Shown piece by piece: positions 57,001-64,000 of a stretch of 64,000 nucleotides of DNA. The DNA lies in the NCBI GenBank assembly GCA_041651315.1, contig JBAZJM010000001.1, positions 1 through 64,000 of the forward strand, in the 5' to 3' direction. Position numbers and translations under genes: made by a program. The notes beneath the pieces were generated by a model. It was not told the origin of the DNA. It did no database searches and saw only the letters and a list, made by a program, of their open reading frames with translations. Position 1 is the first letter of the stretch, and each line of letters starts with the position of its first letter. This stretch comes from CAITYL01 sp041651315. Its GTDB lineage: Bacteria > Verrucomicrobiota > Lentisphaeria > Oligosphaerales > CAITYL01.

Positions 57001-57320
57001 TTTGGCGAGATTCGATAATATATTTCTTCTGGCGAATTATCGGATTACTATTATTGATGATGTCGATATATGTTTGGAGTAAAATTGGATTTTATAACTA
57101 TATGATTGTTTCATTTATAGTTTTGAGTGTATTCGGCTACCTTTATAATTTTAGGTGGGAACCACCATTTCCGATGGATAAATCTGAAAAAGAAGACTCC
57201 AATAAACTTGTTTATTCAGCCATATTCTGGCCAGCAGCTATTGCTTATTTTCCAGCTATCTTTATACGGAAAGAAAGAGAACGAAAAGAACGAATGATTC
57301 GTGAAATCATTGAATCATGA
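56997..57320 (+). CDS. membrane protein with EIIES C-terminus
   Basis: 107 residues. Two hydrophobic segments (about 10-25 and 33-50) and a weaker third, then a charged helix (RKERERKERM) and REIIES. Same plan as the gene at 14858. The next gene is convergent and overlaps its last bases, so this EIIES ending does not serve a downstream start. Confidence 0.68.
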   Translation: MIWRDSIIYFFWRIIGLLLLMMSIYVWSKIGFYNYMIVSFIVLSVFGYLYNFRWEPPFPMDKSEKEDSNKLVYSAIFWPAAIAYFPAIFIRKERERKERMIREIIES

Positions 57321-57506
57321 TTTACGGATTCTCTGACGTCTTCTTTCAACGCGTCTAACTCTGTCAGCCACCCATAAAATTAGTGTGAGAATGTCACCGG
57401 ATTTCTCACGACTTCTGTCGTAAGCTTTTCCGCATCTTTCACACATACTAATACTTGTAGTATTGATTTTTCGTCTGCAAATAATGCACTTAAACCATTC
57501 AGCCAT
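57315..57506 (-). CDS. small zinc-ribbon-like protein
   Basis: 63 residues from the ATG at 57506 (MAEWFKCIICRRK). CIIC and CERCG form one knuckle pair, then a basic C-terminus (RVERRRQRIRKS). The start overlaps the end of the next minus-strand gene. Unknown. Confidence 0.55.
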   Translation of the reverse strand: MAEWFKCIICRRKINTTSISMCERCGKAYDRSREKSGDILTLILWVADRVRRVERRRQRIRKS

Positions 57507-57705
57507 GTTGATCACAATGACGTAGCGGTATGATGCCGTGGTATATTGAAAGTTGATCTTCAAAATACTCTCTTAGCCATCTATCCCCATGTTCATCAAT
57601 GATTTTGATGAAAAAATCTTTTATTTCCTCAGATCGAGCAGCATATTGAATGAGTGCTTCTTCGTGAGAAATAAGTTGATGAGATGCAGGAGTATAATCA
57701 CTCAC
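57499..57705 (-). CDS. hypothetical small protein
   Basis: 68 residues, GTG start at 57705. Helical (EEALIQYAARSEEIKDFFIKIIDEHG). Sits in a minus-strand operon of overlapping genes. Confidence 0.55.
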   Translation of the reverse strand: MSDYTPASHQLISHEEALIQYAARSEEIKDFFIKIIDEHGDRWLREYFEDQLSIYHGIIPLRHCDQHG

Positions 57706-58153
57706 AGAAGTTCCATTCTATCTTGGGATGATGTTCCGGATTTCCACTTATCATTTCGAAACAGTGGGATCTTACCGGTTCTTTACTGATACTCTTTACC
57801 GGCGTATTAAAGATAGCACAACCATTGAATGCCATCTCTCGGGGAAGTCTGACTTCAATTCGTACGCAAGCATCCCATTGAAGTTTAGCCGGAATTCTTT
57901 CCGTTAACTCAACTCCATTACAGGTTAAGGCAAAGAAAAAGTTTTCTTTACGACCTGTTCTCAATCTCGGGATTGGAGTTGAAGTGATTTTTACTGAGAA
58001 TTTTCTGGCAAGCGTCTCTGGCGTGGTGAGGATCTCTTCGTCGGTTTCTTCGTCTGACGCTTCTTCGATTTCTTCGGAGGGAGACCCGTCTTTTGATTGT
58101 TCGAGCGACGTTTCACTGAAGTCTTCGGCGATGGGCTGACTTTCGTTAAACAT
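57698..58153 (-). CDS. hypothetical protein overlapping the 57991 gene
   Basis: 151 residues. Acidic low-complexity N-terminus (EEIEEASDEETDEEI) that overlaps the basic tail of the upstream gene, then a compact beta domain (ENFFFALTCNGVELTERI, ACVRIEVRLPREMAFNG). AAGGA lies about 12 bases before the ATG. Either an independent gene or the product of a frameshift from the upstream frame. Confidence 0.58.
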   Translation of the reverse strand: MFNESQPIAEDFSETSLEQSKDGSPSEEIEEASDEETDEEILTTPETLARKFSVKITSTPIPRLRTGRKENFFFALTCNGVELTERIPAKLQWDACVRIEVRLPREMAFNGCAIFNTPVKSISKEPVRSHCFEMISGNPEHHPKIEWNFCE

Positions 58154-58515
58154 TGTTCTTTTCTTTCCTTTAACTTACGCAGAGTGTCACTGAATGAATC
58201 GAAAATTCTTGACAATCTAGTGATTTGGCGATTAAGGATTTCAATTTCATCCACTCCCGATTCAGGCGGGATGTTGCCATTACTGACAGCTTCCAGTACT
58301 TGATCTTCTGCTGATTCAAGTAAAGCGATTCCTGTTACCCAGTAAGGCTTACAACTGTTTACTGCCCAAGAATGCAGCTTTTCCCATTCATCGTCAGTAG
58401 TTCCGTAAACTGAATAACCTTTAAGAAACTTCGGCGGGTTTTTACCCGTCACAGTTTTCAAAATTTCACGAATCGGATGCTCTGGAGTACTTATATATGA
58501 ATGAAAGTTTTGCAT
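57991..58515 (-). CDS. hypothetical protein with Lys/Arg-rich tail
   Basis: 174 residues. Residues 1-75 form a mixed domain (YSVYGTTDDEWEKLHSWAV), 75-115 a helix, and 120-174 a Lys/Arg/Pro/Ser tail (KKSKKRQTKKPTKR), suggesting nucleic-acid binding. The start is preceded by GAGG inside an 11-bp hairpin. Its last 163 bases overlap the next gene in another frame. Confidence 0.58.
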   Translation of the reverse strand: MQNFHSYISTPEHPIREILKTVTGKNPPKFLKGYSVYGTTDDEWEKLHSWAVNSCKPYWVTGIALLESAEDQVLEAVSNGNIPPESGVDEIEILNRQITRLSRIFDSFSDTLRKLKERKEQCLTKVSPSPKTSVKRRSNNQKTGLPPKKSKKRQTKKPTKRSSPRQRRLPENSQ

Positions 58516-58547
58516 TATTTCCTCGATTTACACTTGTCGAGGAAATA
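58516..58547 (-). promoter_or_regulatory. 11-bp hairpin with YGTAAAT box in its loop
   Basis: On the minus strand TATTTCCTCGA pairs perfectly with TCGAGGAAATA around a 10-base loop that contains TGTAAA of the box (box ends at 58526). The GAGG SD of the ATG at 58515 is in the 3' arm. Transcripts starting from the box would lack the 5' arm and free the RBS. Confidence 0.58.
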
Positions 58548-58572
58548 CTTAGTTATATCACAAACTTACAAC

Positions 58573-58767
58573 TCATTTCTTACGTGGATCAGTGAAATCA
58601 TATCCGAGAACTTCATCACGTAATTCACTCATTTCTTCTTCACTCACGATTCGTCTACCGTGACGGTCATACTGCTGATGTTTTAATCGTGGATCAATAG
58701 AATGGTGTTGGGGGAGATAACCGCGTTTTTGCAATTCATCAGCTAACCATTCTAGAAAACGTCGCAT
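58573..58767 (-). CDS. hypothetical small protein
   Basis: 64 residues. RFLEWLADELQKRGYLPQHH, then EEEMSELRDEVLGYDFTDPRKK; helical, charged. No family recognised. Confidence 0.55.
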   Translation of the reverse strand: MRRFLEWLADELQKRGYLPQHHSIDPRLKHQQYDRHGRRIVSEEEMSELRDEVLGYDFTDPRKK

Positions 58768-58833
58768 TCTAGATCATACGATGGAGTGTATCATTTTTAA
58801 AGATATTGAGTGTAATCTGTTTGGGAATACGAT

Positions 58834-59631
58834 ATGACGATGACCAAAATCGAATGGGATGAAGCTACAACTAGCAAAGTGATTGAAGAGATCGCTTTAT
58901 ACTCTGTTGAACTCGTTGAAGATCCAACTCTCCCTGAGCATGGGGCTGCTTATCTCAATAAAGCTACTGCGACTTGCAGAAATTATTCGAATAGGGTTCT
59001 CTATTATATCCAGTCGATTAGTTCTACACTTCGACATCTTAAGATGGAATTGAAACAAGCTGAGATGGATCTTGATCTAAAGATCAACGTAGCACTCAGT
59101 GATAACGCCGTTGTTCGTCAACAACCATCAATTGATGATCGAAAAGCTTTAGCTAACTCAATTCATAAAGATGAAAATCAGATTATAGCAGATCTCAGGA
59201 TCCGAATTCTTGATCTCGAAGAAACCGGAAAAATTCTTCGAATGAGATACAATGATCTTCAACGAACAATGACTGATGTTAAACTCCAACGACAAATCGT
59301 GAAAGACGATCACGAGGGTTGGATGACTGGTGGCGGTGGATATACTACGCCTCAAACCAATAAAGATAAGACTGTGCCAGGTGGAATGAAGCCACCGGTT
59401 AAGCCCAAGCTTGATCCAACAGATTTACTTGATCCGGCTAAGAGACCAGCAGATCTTCCAGAACCCGTGGATGCAGTTCATGCTTCCCAGATCGCAGCTT
59501 TCTTTGATGCTGAATCTGAATCTGTTGTTAAGCAGGGATCGGAGCCAGAAAAATCAATTCCTTCCGAGCCAGAGACTCCTGCAGCGACAGCTAAAACAGT
59601 ATCCTATGAAGATCTTCTTTCAGATGATTAG
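58834..59631 (+). CDS. coiled-coil protein with acidic SDD tail
   Basis: 265 residues. A helical/coiled-coil body (residues 50-165: LRHLKMELKQAEMDLDLKI, ADLRIRILDLEETGKILRMRYNDLQ), then a Pro/Glu/Ser-rich linker and the ending YEDLLSDD. This acidic hydrophobic tip resembles those of the 59714 and 61310 proteins. GTAATC lies 16 bases upstream. May be an accessory recombination or replication protein, inferred from position and tail. Confidence 0.6.
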   Translation: MTMTKIEWDEATTSKVIEEIALYSVELVEDPTLPEHGAAYLNKATATCRNYSNRVLYYIQSISSTLRHLKMELKQAEMDLDLKINVALSDNAVVRQQPSIDDRKALANSIHKDENQIIADLRIRILDLEETGKILRMRYNDLQRTMTDVKLQRQIVKDDHEGWMTGGGGYTTPQTNKDKTVPGGMKPPVKPKLDPTDLLDPAKRPADLPEPVDAVHASQIAAFFDAESESVVKQGSEPEKSIPSEPETPAATAKTVSYEDLLSDD

Positions 59632-59683
59632 TTCGATTGTATTTTAAAGAAATGCGGCGGTAACGTCGCGCTTTAAGCAAGTT

Positions 59684-59707
59684 CAAGGTCAAGGTAAAGG
59701 TAAAGGT
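59684..59707 (+). repeat. tandem (C/A)AAGGT hexamers upstream of a start
   Basis: Four copies of (C/A)AAGGT end seven bases before the ATG at 59714. Each contains the SD-like AAGG. The array could tune translation of the next gene or allow slippage of its length. Confidence 0.55.
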
Positions 59708-59713
59708 AAGTTT

Positions 59714-60586
59714 ATGAGTGATATTACTGAATTTGGATTTGAGGATAGCAAGCTAATCAAGTCGCAGGGTATCGAGCAATTCAAGATGAATCGCCCTGGA
59801 GAGATTGCTCGAGTCTCTCTTGTCGCCTTCAAGAAGTTTACGGACGTCATTTGTGCGACTAAGGCCCGTGAAAAGGGCAGTCCTCTCACGGATGAGGAGA
59901 AAGCCGCAATCATCACGAAGGTTGACTCGAAACTCGCTGAGAAAGCTGGACGAGAGATCACTGAGATTGATCGTCTAGACATCACGAGTGCAAGACTTGC
60001 CTTTGCGTTCACCCACTTCGATCAACGTGTTGGGACAGTTCGCTGCCTCAGCAAGTACGAAGGTCCGAACGTAATCAAGCCTGAAGTTTGTTGCCATGAG
60101 TTTGGCGATGCCGACCAAACCATCGCAACTATCGTTATGGTCTATCCGACTATGAAGGATGGAACCATTGACATGGAAGACTTTGCTCGTCGTAAGCGAA
60201 TCGATTTTCAGCTTCTGCGAATGTCGCAGAAGAAGTTCACTCGAATCCTTTCGGTTTACAACGATGCTCGTGCGGCTAAGATGCCGGTTATCGATTTGAA
60301 GTTGACTCTGGATGATGGCGACATCAAATTCCAGAAATACATCATTGAGAACGGTTTGACTGCCGTGTGGGCTAGAGAAGAGACCGATCCCGAACTTCGG
60401 AACTGGGTTCTCGAGCAGGGTATGAAGAACTTCAAGTATGTTGAGACATCACTTGGTTTCAAGATGACCAAGGATAAGATGATGGAGAAACTTCGTGGTG
60501 GAGCTGGTGGTTCAAGTGAACTGTCAGGTGAAGCTTCGGCAGAAAAGCCGCAACTTGCTACGAATTATAGTTCTCTTCTCGACTAA
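59714..60586 (+). CDS. candidate ssDNA-binding or replication protein
   Basis: 290 residues. Mixed alpha/beta with TIATIVMVYPTM and a basic helix (RRKRIDFQLLRMSQKKF), a Gly/Ser-rich linker (GGAGGSS) and an acidic tip NYSSLLD, a layout like ssDNA-binding proteins whose acidic tail recruits partners. It lies directly before RuvC-like and RecA-like genes. High-expression codon use. No domain can be named, so the function is inferred from context. Confidence 0.5.
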   Translation: MSDITEFGFEDSKLIKSQGIEQFKMNRPGEIARVSLVAFKKFTDVICATKAREKGSPLTDEEKAAIITKVDSKLAEKAGREITEIDRLDITSARLAFAFTHFDQRVGTVRCLSKYEGPNVIKPEVCCHEFGDADQTIATIVMVYPTMKDGTIDMEDFARRKRIDFQLLRMSQKKFTRILSVYNDARAAKMPVIDLKLTLDDGDIKFQKYIIENGLTAVWAREETDPELRNWVLEQGMKNFKYVETSLGFKMTKDKMMEKLRGGAGGSSELSGEASAEKPQLATNYSSLLD

Positions 60587-60592
60587 GGCAAT

Positions 60593-61288
60593 TTGCGAGC
60601 CCTAGGACTTGATCCGTCACTGACTGGCTATGGTTGGTGCATTTACGATTCAGAAGCCCCAACTAAGACGGAGAAGCTGGTAATATCGGGCCACGAAGGC
60701 ACTCTAAGCAGTGTTGTCTCCGTGGCCCGGTTTATTAATTTCCGTTCTTTAGTTGAAGATCTTCTTGGTCGATTTAGAATTGATGTTGTTGGAATAGAGA
60801 GTCCTGCGTTTGGGGGCGGGCCATTCTTAACAACTCATTTTAGCCTCATGATGTTTTCACTCGAGGCTATATTCAATGCAAGAAAAAACTGTGTTCTTTT
60901 CGATCCAACTACTCTAAAACTTCTCGCTACAGGGAAGAGTGATGCATCGAAACAGGACATGCAAAAGGCAGTTCAACTCGATCGGATGACAACTGATCTT
61001 GTTCAATCAGACGAGTCTGACGCTTATCTAGTTTCTCGTTTTGCTGCTCGTTTCATGATGCTGAAAAATTGCATCATTTCTCCTGATGAATTGAGTACTA
61101 ATGAACGACAGATATTTCTTGAGCGCTCGAAAAAGCGAAAAGGGATAGTCAGAAGAACTGCTCAGATTTTTAGGGAGAATAGCCGATTTTTTGAATTCAG
61201 TCGTATTCCAGAAGGAAATATCAACCTACCAAAGAAATCTGAAATACGCCCAGAATTACTTGAATGGCTAGACACGCACGAAATGTAA
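60593..61288 (+). CDS. RuvC-like Holliday-junction resolvase
   Basis: 231 residues, TTG start with AAGG. LGLDPSLTGYGWCIYD supplies the first Asp, VVGIESPAFG the Glu, and SDESDAYLVSRFAA the last Asp pair of the RNase-H-fold site. It is longer at the C-terminus than cellular RuvC (about 60 basic residues). Likely processes branched replication and recombination DNA with RuvB and the RecA-like protein. Confidence 0.78.
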   Translation: MRALGLDPSLTGYGWCIYDSEAPTKTEKLVISGHEGTLSSVVSVARFINFRSLVEDLLGRFRIDVVGIESPAFGGGPFLTTHFSLMMFSLEAIFNARKNCVLFDPTTLKLLATGKSDASKQDMQKAVQLDRMTTDLVQSDESDAYLVSRFAARFMMLKNCIISPDELSTNERQIFLERSKKRKGIVRRTAQIFRENSRFFEFSRIPEGNINLPKKSEIRPELLEWLDTHEM

Positions 61289-61309
61289 TTTGGTTTTCAA
61301 AGGCATATT

Positions 61310-62701
61310 ATGGCAAAAGAAGTCGTTAAGGCCGCTAAACTTCATCCGAAACTTGCAAAATTTAAGGCATCCGTTGAAAAGCGGACAAATATCAGGGATG
61401 TGTTTGTCGAGCCAAATCTTCGGCTTAATTATATCAATACCGGTAGCACAGTATTGAATATGTTGGTTGGTGGTTCTCGACTAAACGATGGTTCTTTTGT
61501 TTGTCCTGGATGGCCGAGGGGAAGAATCGTTGAGATTTATGGCCGTGAAAGTTCCGGTAAGTCAACGATTGCTATGTCTGCGATGGCGCAGGCGTTATTT
61601 AATGGCGGGAAACAGGATGGGTGCGGTCTTTACGTCGATCTCGAGTGTGCCGTTGTTGACAAATATGCTCAAAGAATCGGTGTCGATTTCCGTTCTGTAG
61701 AACAAGGCGGATCTGGACAAGCAATACGAGCTCAACCTCACACATTCGAGGAAACTGAAGCTCTCGTCATGAATGCAGCTTTGAACGGAGTTGATATTGT
61801 TGTTGTGGACTCCGTTGCCGGTCTCGTGTCAGAACGTGAGATTAAGCGAAATGTTTCGGATGACAAGCAAAAGCAGACGTTAGCTGAAATTCCGAGATTG
61901 ATGTCGAACTGGATGCCAAAACTCCAGAGCGTTATTTCGAGAACCGGGACTCTTGTCATTTTCTTGAATCAGACAAGAGATAAGATTGGTGCCATGGGCT
62001 ACACCGAGGAAGCTTTAAAGAGCACGACCGGTGGTAATGCTTTGAAATTCTGGGCGAGCATCAGAATTTTGCTGAAGCCGAAGCAATCAACAAAGGCGAA
62101 ACGATTCGATCCAGTTACGAAAGAAATGGTCGAATTGCAGATTGCGACCGATATCGAAGCGAAGATGATTAAAAATAAGGTCGATGCCAAGCAAGGGCAT
62201 TCAGGCCTTCTTACGATTCGCTATGGTATCGGTGTTGACGAGCTTCGAACGATGTTGAATGTTGCCGAAGCTTACAAGATCGTCAAGGTGGAAAAGCCGA
62301 AGAAAAAGGAAGATGACGACGACTATTCTTCTTCCAGCAAGAAGAAAAAGAAGCCTGAGCCTTCTGGGAAGGGTATCTACGTTTTTACGGGTTCAAGTGG
62401 CGAGAGAGTTGAAGGAAACGGAATAGAAAGATTCCGTCTCGCTATCGGGCAAAATCCGGAACTTCTATCAGAAATGCTAGAACAGTGCAAAACGAAACTT
62501 GTCGAAGGGTACGACATGGTTTCAGATGAGGAGCTTGCAGCACTTGCTGAGGGAGCTGTTTCGAAGAGACACGATGATGATGAAGATTATGTAGCAACCG
62601 ATGCTCCGGAAGAAGTGTTTGACGAACAGGAAGAGCCAGATGATCCGAATGCACCGGATCCGGTCGAATGCGTTGACGCAAATAGTTTACTCGACGATTA
62701 A
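61310..62701 (+). CDS. RecA/UvsX-like recombinase
   Basis: 463 residues. Walker A GRESSGKST at 78-86, IVVVDSVAGLV as Walker B, VIFLNQTRDKIGAMGYTEEALKSTTGGNALKFWASIR as the L2/Q-rich region, all typical of RecA. A Lys/Ser/Asp-rich insert (DDDDYSSSSKKKKK, near residue 340) and an acidic C-terminus ending DANSLLDD are unlike bacterial RecA. Strand exchange during repair and replication. Confidence 0.88.
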   Translation: MAKEVVKAAKLHPKLAKFKASVEKRTNIRDVFVEPNLRLNYINTGSTVLNMLVGGSRLNDGSFVCPGWPRGRIVEIYGRESSGKSTIAMSAMAQALFNGGKQDGCGLYVDLECAVVDKYAQRIGVDFRSVEQGGSGQAIRAQPHTFEETEALVMNAALNGVDIVVVDSVAGLVSEREIKRNVSDDKQKQTLAEIPRLMSNWMPKLQSVISRTGTLVIFLNQTRDKIGAMGYTEEALKSTTGGNALKFWASIRILLKPKQSTKAKRFDPVTKEMVELQIATDIEAKMIKNKVDAKQGHSGLLTIRYGIGVDELRTMLNVAEAYKIVKVEKPKKKEDDDDYSSSSKKKKKPEPSGKGIYVFTGSSGERVEGNGIERFRLAIGQNPELLSEMLEQCKTKLVEGYDMVSDEELAALAEGAVSKRHDDDEDYVATDAPEEVFDEQEEPDDPNAPDPVECVDANSLLDD

Positions 62702-62719
62702 CCTGCTCGAGGACTAGCT

Positions 62720-64000
62720 ATGACGACCGACAAAATCAAACCTGTTAAAGTCTCCATCAAGAACTTTCAAAGTGTTTCTGATATAGAATTTGAAATTCAT
62801 GGCTTTACTTGCATAACTGGACCTACAAACATAGGTAAGTCTGCAATAATTCGTGCAATTTCAAGTGCTATCCTGAATAAATCAACGATCGGGATAGTCA
62901 GAAAAGGAAAGAAATACTGCACTGTCGAGCTTGCCGGCGACGGATGGGGCATGAAATGGGAAAAGGGTGATGGCGTCGGTCGTTATTGGGTTCCTGGTGA
63001 AGAAAAAGCTCGAACGGGTATTGGTCAGGGTCAAACGGAATTAACTGAGAAGCTCGGATTTAAGTCAATCAAGGTTGGCGATGATGTTTTAAGTCCGTGG
63101 CTTGCTACTCAATTTGATCCTATTTTCCTATTGAATAAATCCGGTCCTGCAGTAACTAATTTCATATCCGATATTTCTCGTCTAAAAGTCCTTCAGGATG
63201 CTATTGTCATAAATGCGAGGACTAAACAACGGTCTTTAGCTGAAGCGAATTCTCATGATGAAGAATTAGCCTCAATTACTGCCAGAGAGTCAAAACTAGA
63301 CGGTCTTGATAGTCTTTTAGCAGTTGAACAAGATCTAGTAGCTGAACTTGAATCATTGAAAGCATGTAGTGATAGGATATCAAAGGTTACAGTTTTATCA
63401 GATAGAATGGATTCTGAGTCTGAAGTTTTGAAAGTTATTGTTGGAGTAAAAGATGTGAGGGTTCCTGCTCCATCATCAGGAAATGTGTCAGTTTTATCGG
63501 AAGCAAATAAAAAGAATCAGGAGCTTGAAAGAACAGCTTTATCTATTGCTTCTCTTCGAACAATATCCTCTGTTGTTATTCCTGATGCTTCAGATGAAGC
63601 TGCATTGAATAAAATAAAAGATGGTAGAAGAATGTTGGAAATTGAACCACTGTCGAATTCTGTAAAAATTCTTCAGTCAAGTTCTTCTGTTAAAATTCCA
63701 GCAAGTTCTGAGTTAGACGTCTCTCGCCTTCAGACGGGAGCTAGGATGGTATCGGAAATCGCTTCACTCCAGGAGTCAATAAGTCTCATGGAAACTGAAG
63801 TTGAAATCCCTACCTCCGTAGATAAAGAAAGCTTGCAGAAATTTTTAAGAGCGAAACAGCTACTATCCGAAATTGCTGCAGCAGAAAAGGACATCAAAAA
63901 AGGGGAGGATAGTTTGAAACAATATGATGATGAACTTCAAACTGTTCTTGATGAATTAAGCAAAATTCCGACTTGTCCAACTTGCCAACAAGTGTGCGCT
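62720..64000 (+). CDS. SbcC/Rad50-like ATPase, partial (cut by right edge)
   Basis: 427 codons without a stop to the window edge. N-terminal VSIKNFQSVSDIEFEIHGFTCITGPTNIGKSAIIR gives Walker A GPTNIGKS; a long coiled coil from about 165 to 420, ending in CPTCQQVC at the last residues, the zinc hook. The C-terminal half with signature and Walker B is outside. With the nuclease partner, it would process double-strand ends. ATG 62720 lacks a strong SD. Confidence 0.82.
   Translation, partial: MTTDKIKPVKVSIKNFQSVSDIEFEIHGFTCITGPTNIGKSAIIRAISSAILNKSTIGIVRKGKKYCTVELAGDGWGMKWEKGDGVGRYWVPGEEKARTGIGQGQTELTEKLGFKSIKVGDDVLSPWLATQFDPIFLLNKSGPAVTNFISDISRLKVLQDAIVINARTKQRSLAEANSHDEELASITARESKLDGLDSLLAVEQDLVAELESLKACSDRISKVTVLSDRMDSESEVLKVIVGVKDVRVPAPSSGNVSVLSEANKKNQELERTALSIASLRTISSVVIPDASDEAALNKIKDGRRMLEIEPLSNSVKILQSSSSVKIPASSELDVSRLQTGARMVSEIASLQESISLMETEVEIPTSVDKESLQKFLRAKQLLSEIAAAEKDIKKGEDSLKQYDDELQTVLDELSKIPTCPTCQQVCA

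Noticed and set aside
59689..60012. Antisense ORF at the start of the 59714 gene
   Set aside because: Overlaps a well-supported sense gene and shows no start context.
1..64000. tRNA or rRNA genes
   Set aside because: I looked for T-loop (GTTCRA) and acceptor pairing in the gaps and found no complete cloverleaf. GATTCAAATCCC near 39352 lies inside a coding region without an acceptor stem.
1..64000. CRISPR array
   Set aside because: No regularly spaced direct repeats of 20-40 bases. Repeats in 17.7-20.2 kb are coding (Gly-X-Y and propeller blades).

Overview
The window looks like part of a very large tailed dsDNA phage genome, probably infecting a Gram-negative host. The evidence is dense packing of short unannotatable genes with ATGA/GTGA overlaps, several HNH homing-type endonucleases, a phage-like recombination set (RecA-like, RuvC-like, RuvB, SbcC/Rad50-like) and isolated metabolic and RNA-repair genes. 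A signal-peptide barrel-like protein and an OmpA-domain protein point to a Gram-negative envelope. Base composition is about 40% G+C by eye. I recognised no terminase, capsid, portal, tail-sheath, polymerase or rRNA/tRNA gene, so the phage assignment is an inference. A plasmid-like or other large mobile replicon is not fully excluded.

Layout. 0-7 kb: an SPFH-like C-terminus, then a dense run of tiny genes dominated by a tandem Cys/His family (CGEPA family, ten members), with a cyclic-phosphate receiver protein and a P-loop kinase between them. 6.8-15 kb: a MoxR AAA+ ATPase, a double-HNH endonuclease, a DnaQ-like exonuclease, a glycosyltransferase and a metallophosphoesterase. 15-21 kb: envelope and surface genes (barrel-like protein, papain-family peptidase, collagen-like protein, two YVTN-type propellers), then a second HNH gene. 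21-35 kb: many hypotheticals, an ATP-grasp protein, a third HNH gene, a MazG-like protein, a VWA/metallopeptidase partner for MoxR, a small HNH protein, a RanBP2 zinc finger, a BRCT protein and a CCA-adding enzyme. 34-45 kb: small genes on both strands, including a PHD-type zinc finger, a C39-like protein and secreted Cys-rich proteins. 45.9-51 kb: a five-gene cassette of two coiled-coil proteins and a complete ABC importer whose binding protein is fused to an OmpA domain. 52-64 kb: adenylosuccinate lyase, RuvB, small genes, then a candidate ssDNA-binding protein, a RuvC-like resolvase, a RecA-like recombinase and a Rad50-like ATPase cut by the right edge.

Two window-wide patterns stand out. 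First, an intergenic box YGTAAAT (Y always a pyrimidine in the 15 cases read) precedes many transcription units, often exactly 27 or 37 bases before the start codon. It is usually followed by, or enclosed in, an inverted repeat that would hide the ribosome-binding site. This resembles T4-style late promoters that free a hairpin-blocked RBS. Second, more than 20 otherwise unrelated small proteins end in the same short C-terminal peptide, roughly [E/Q]-[VI]-[MIL]-[EDN]-S. In some genes this coincides with the Shine-Dalgarno and start of the next gene, but it also occurs where no same-strand gene follows. A separate acidic ending of the SLLDD type is shared by proteins of the recombination block.
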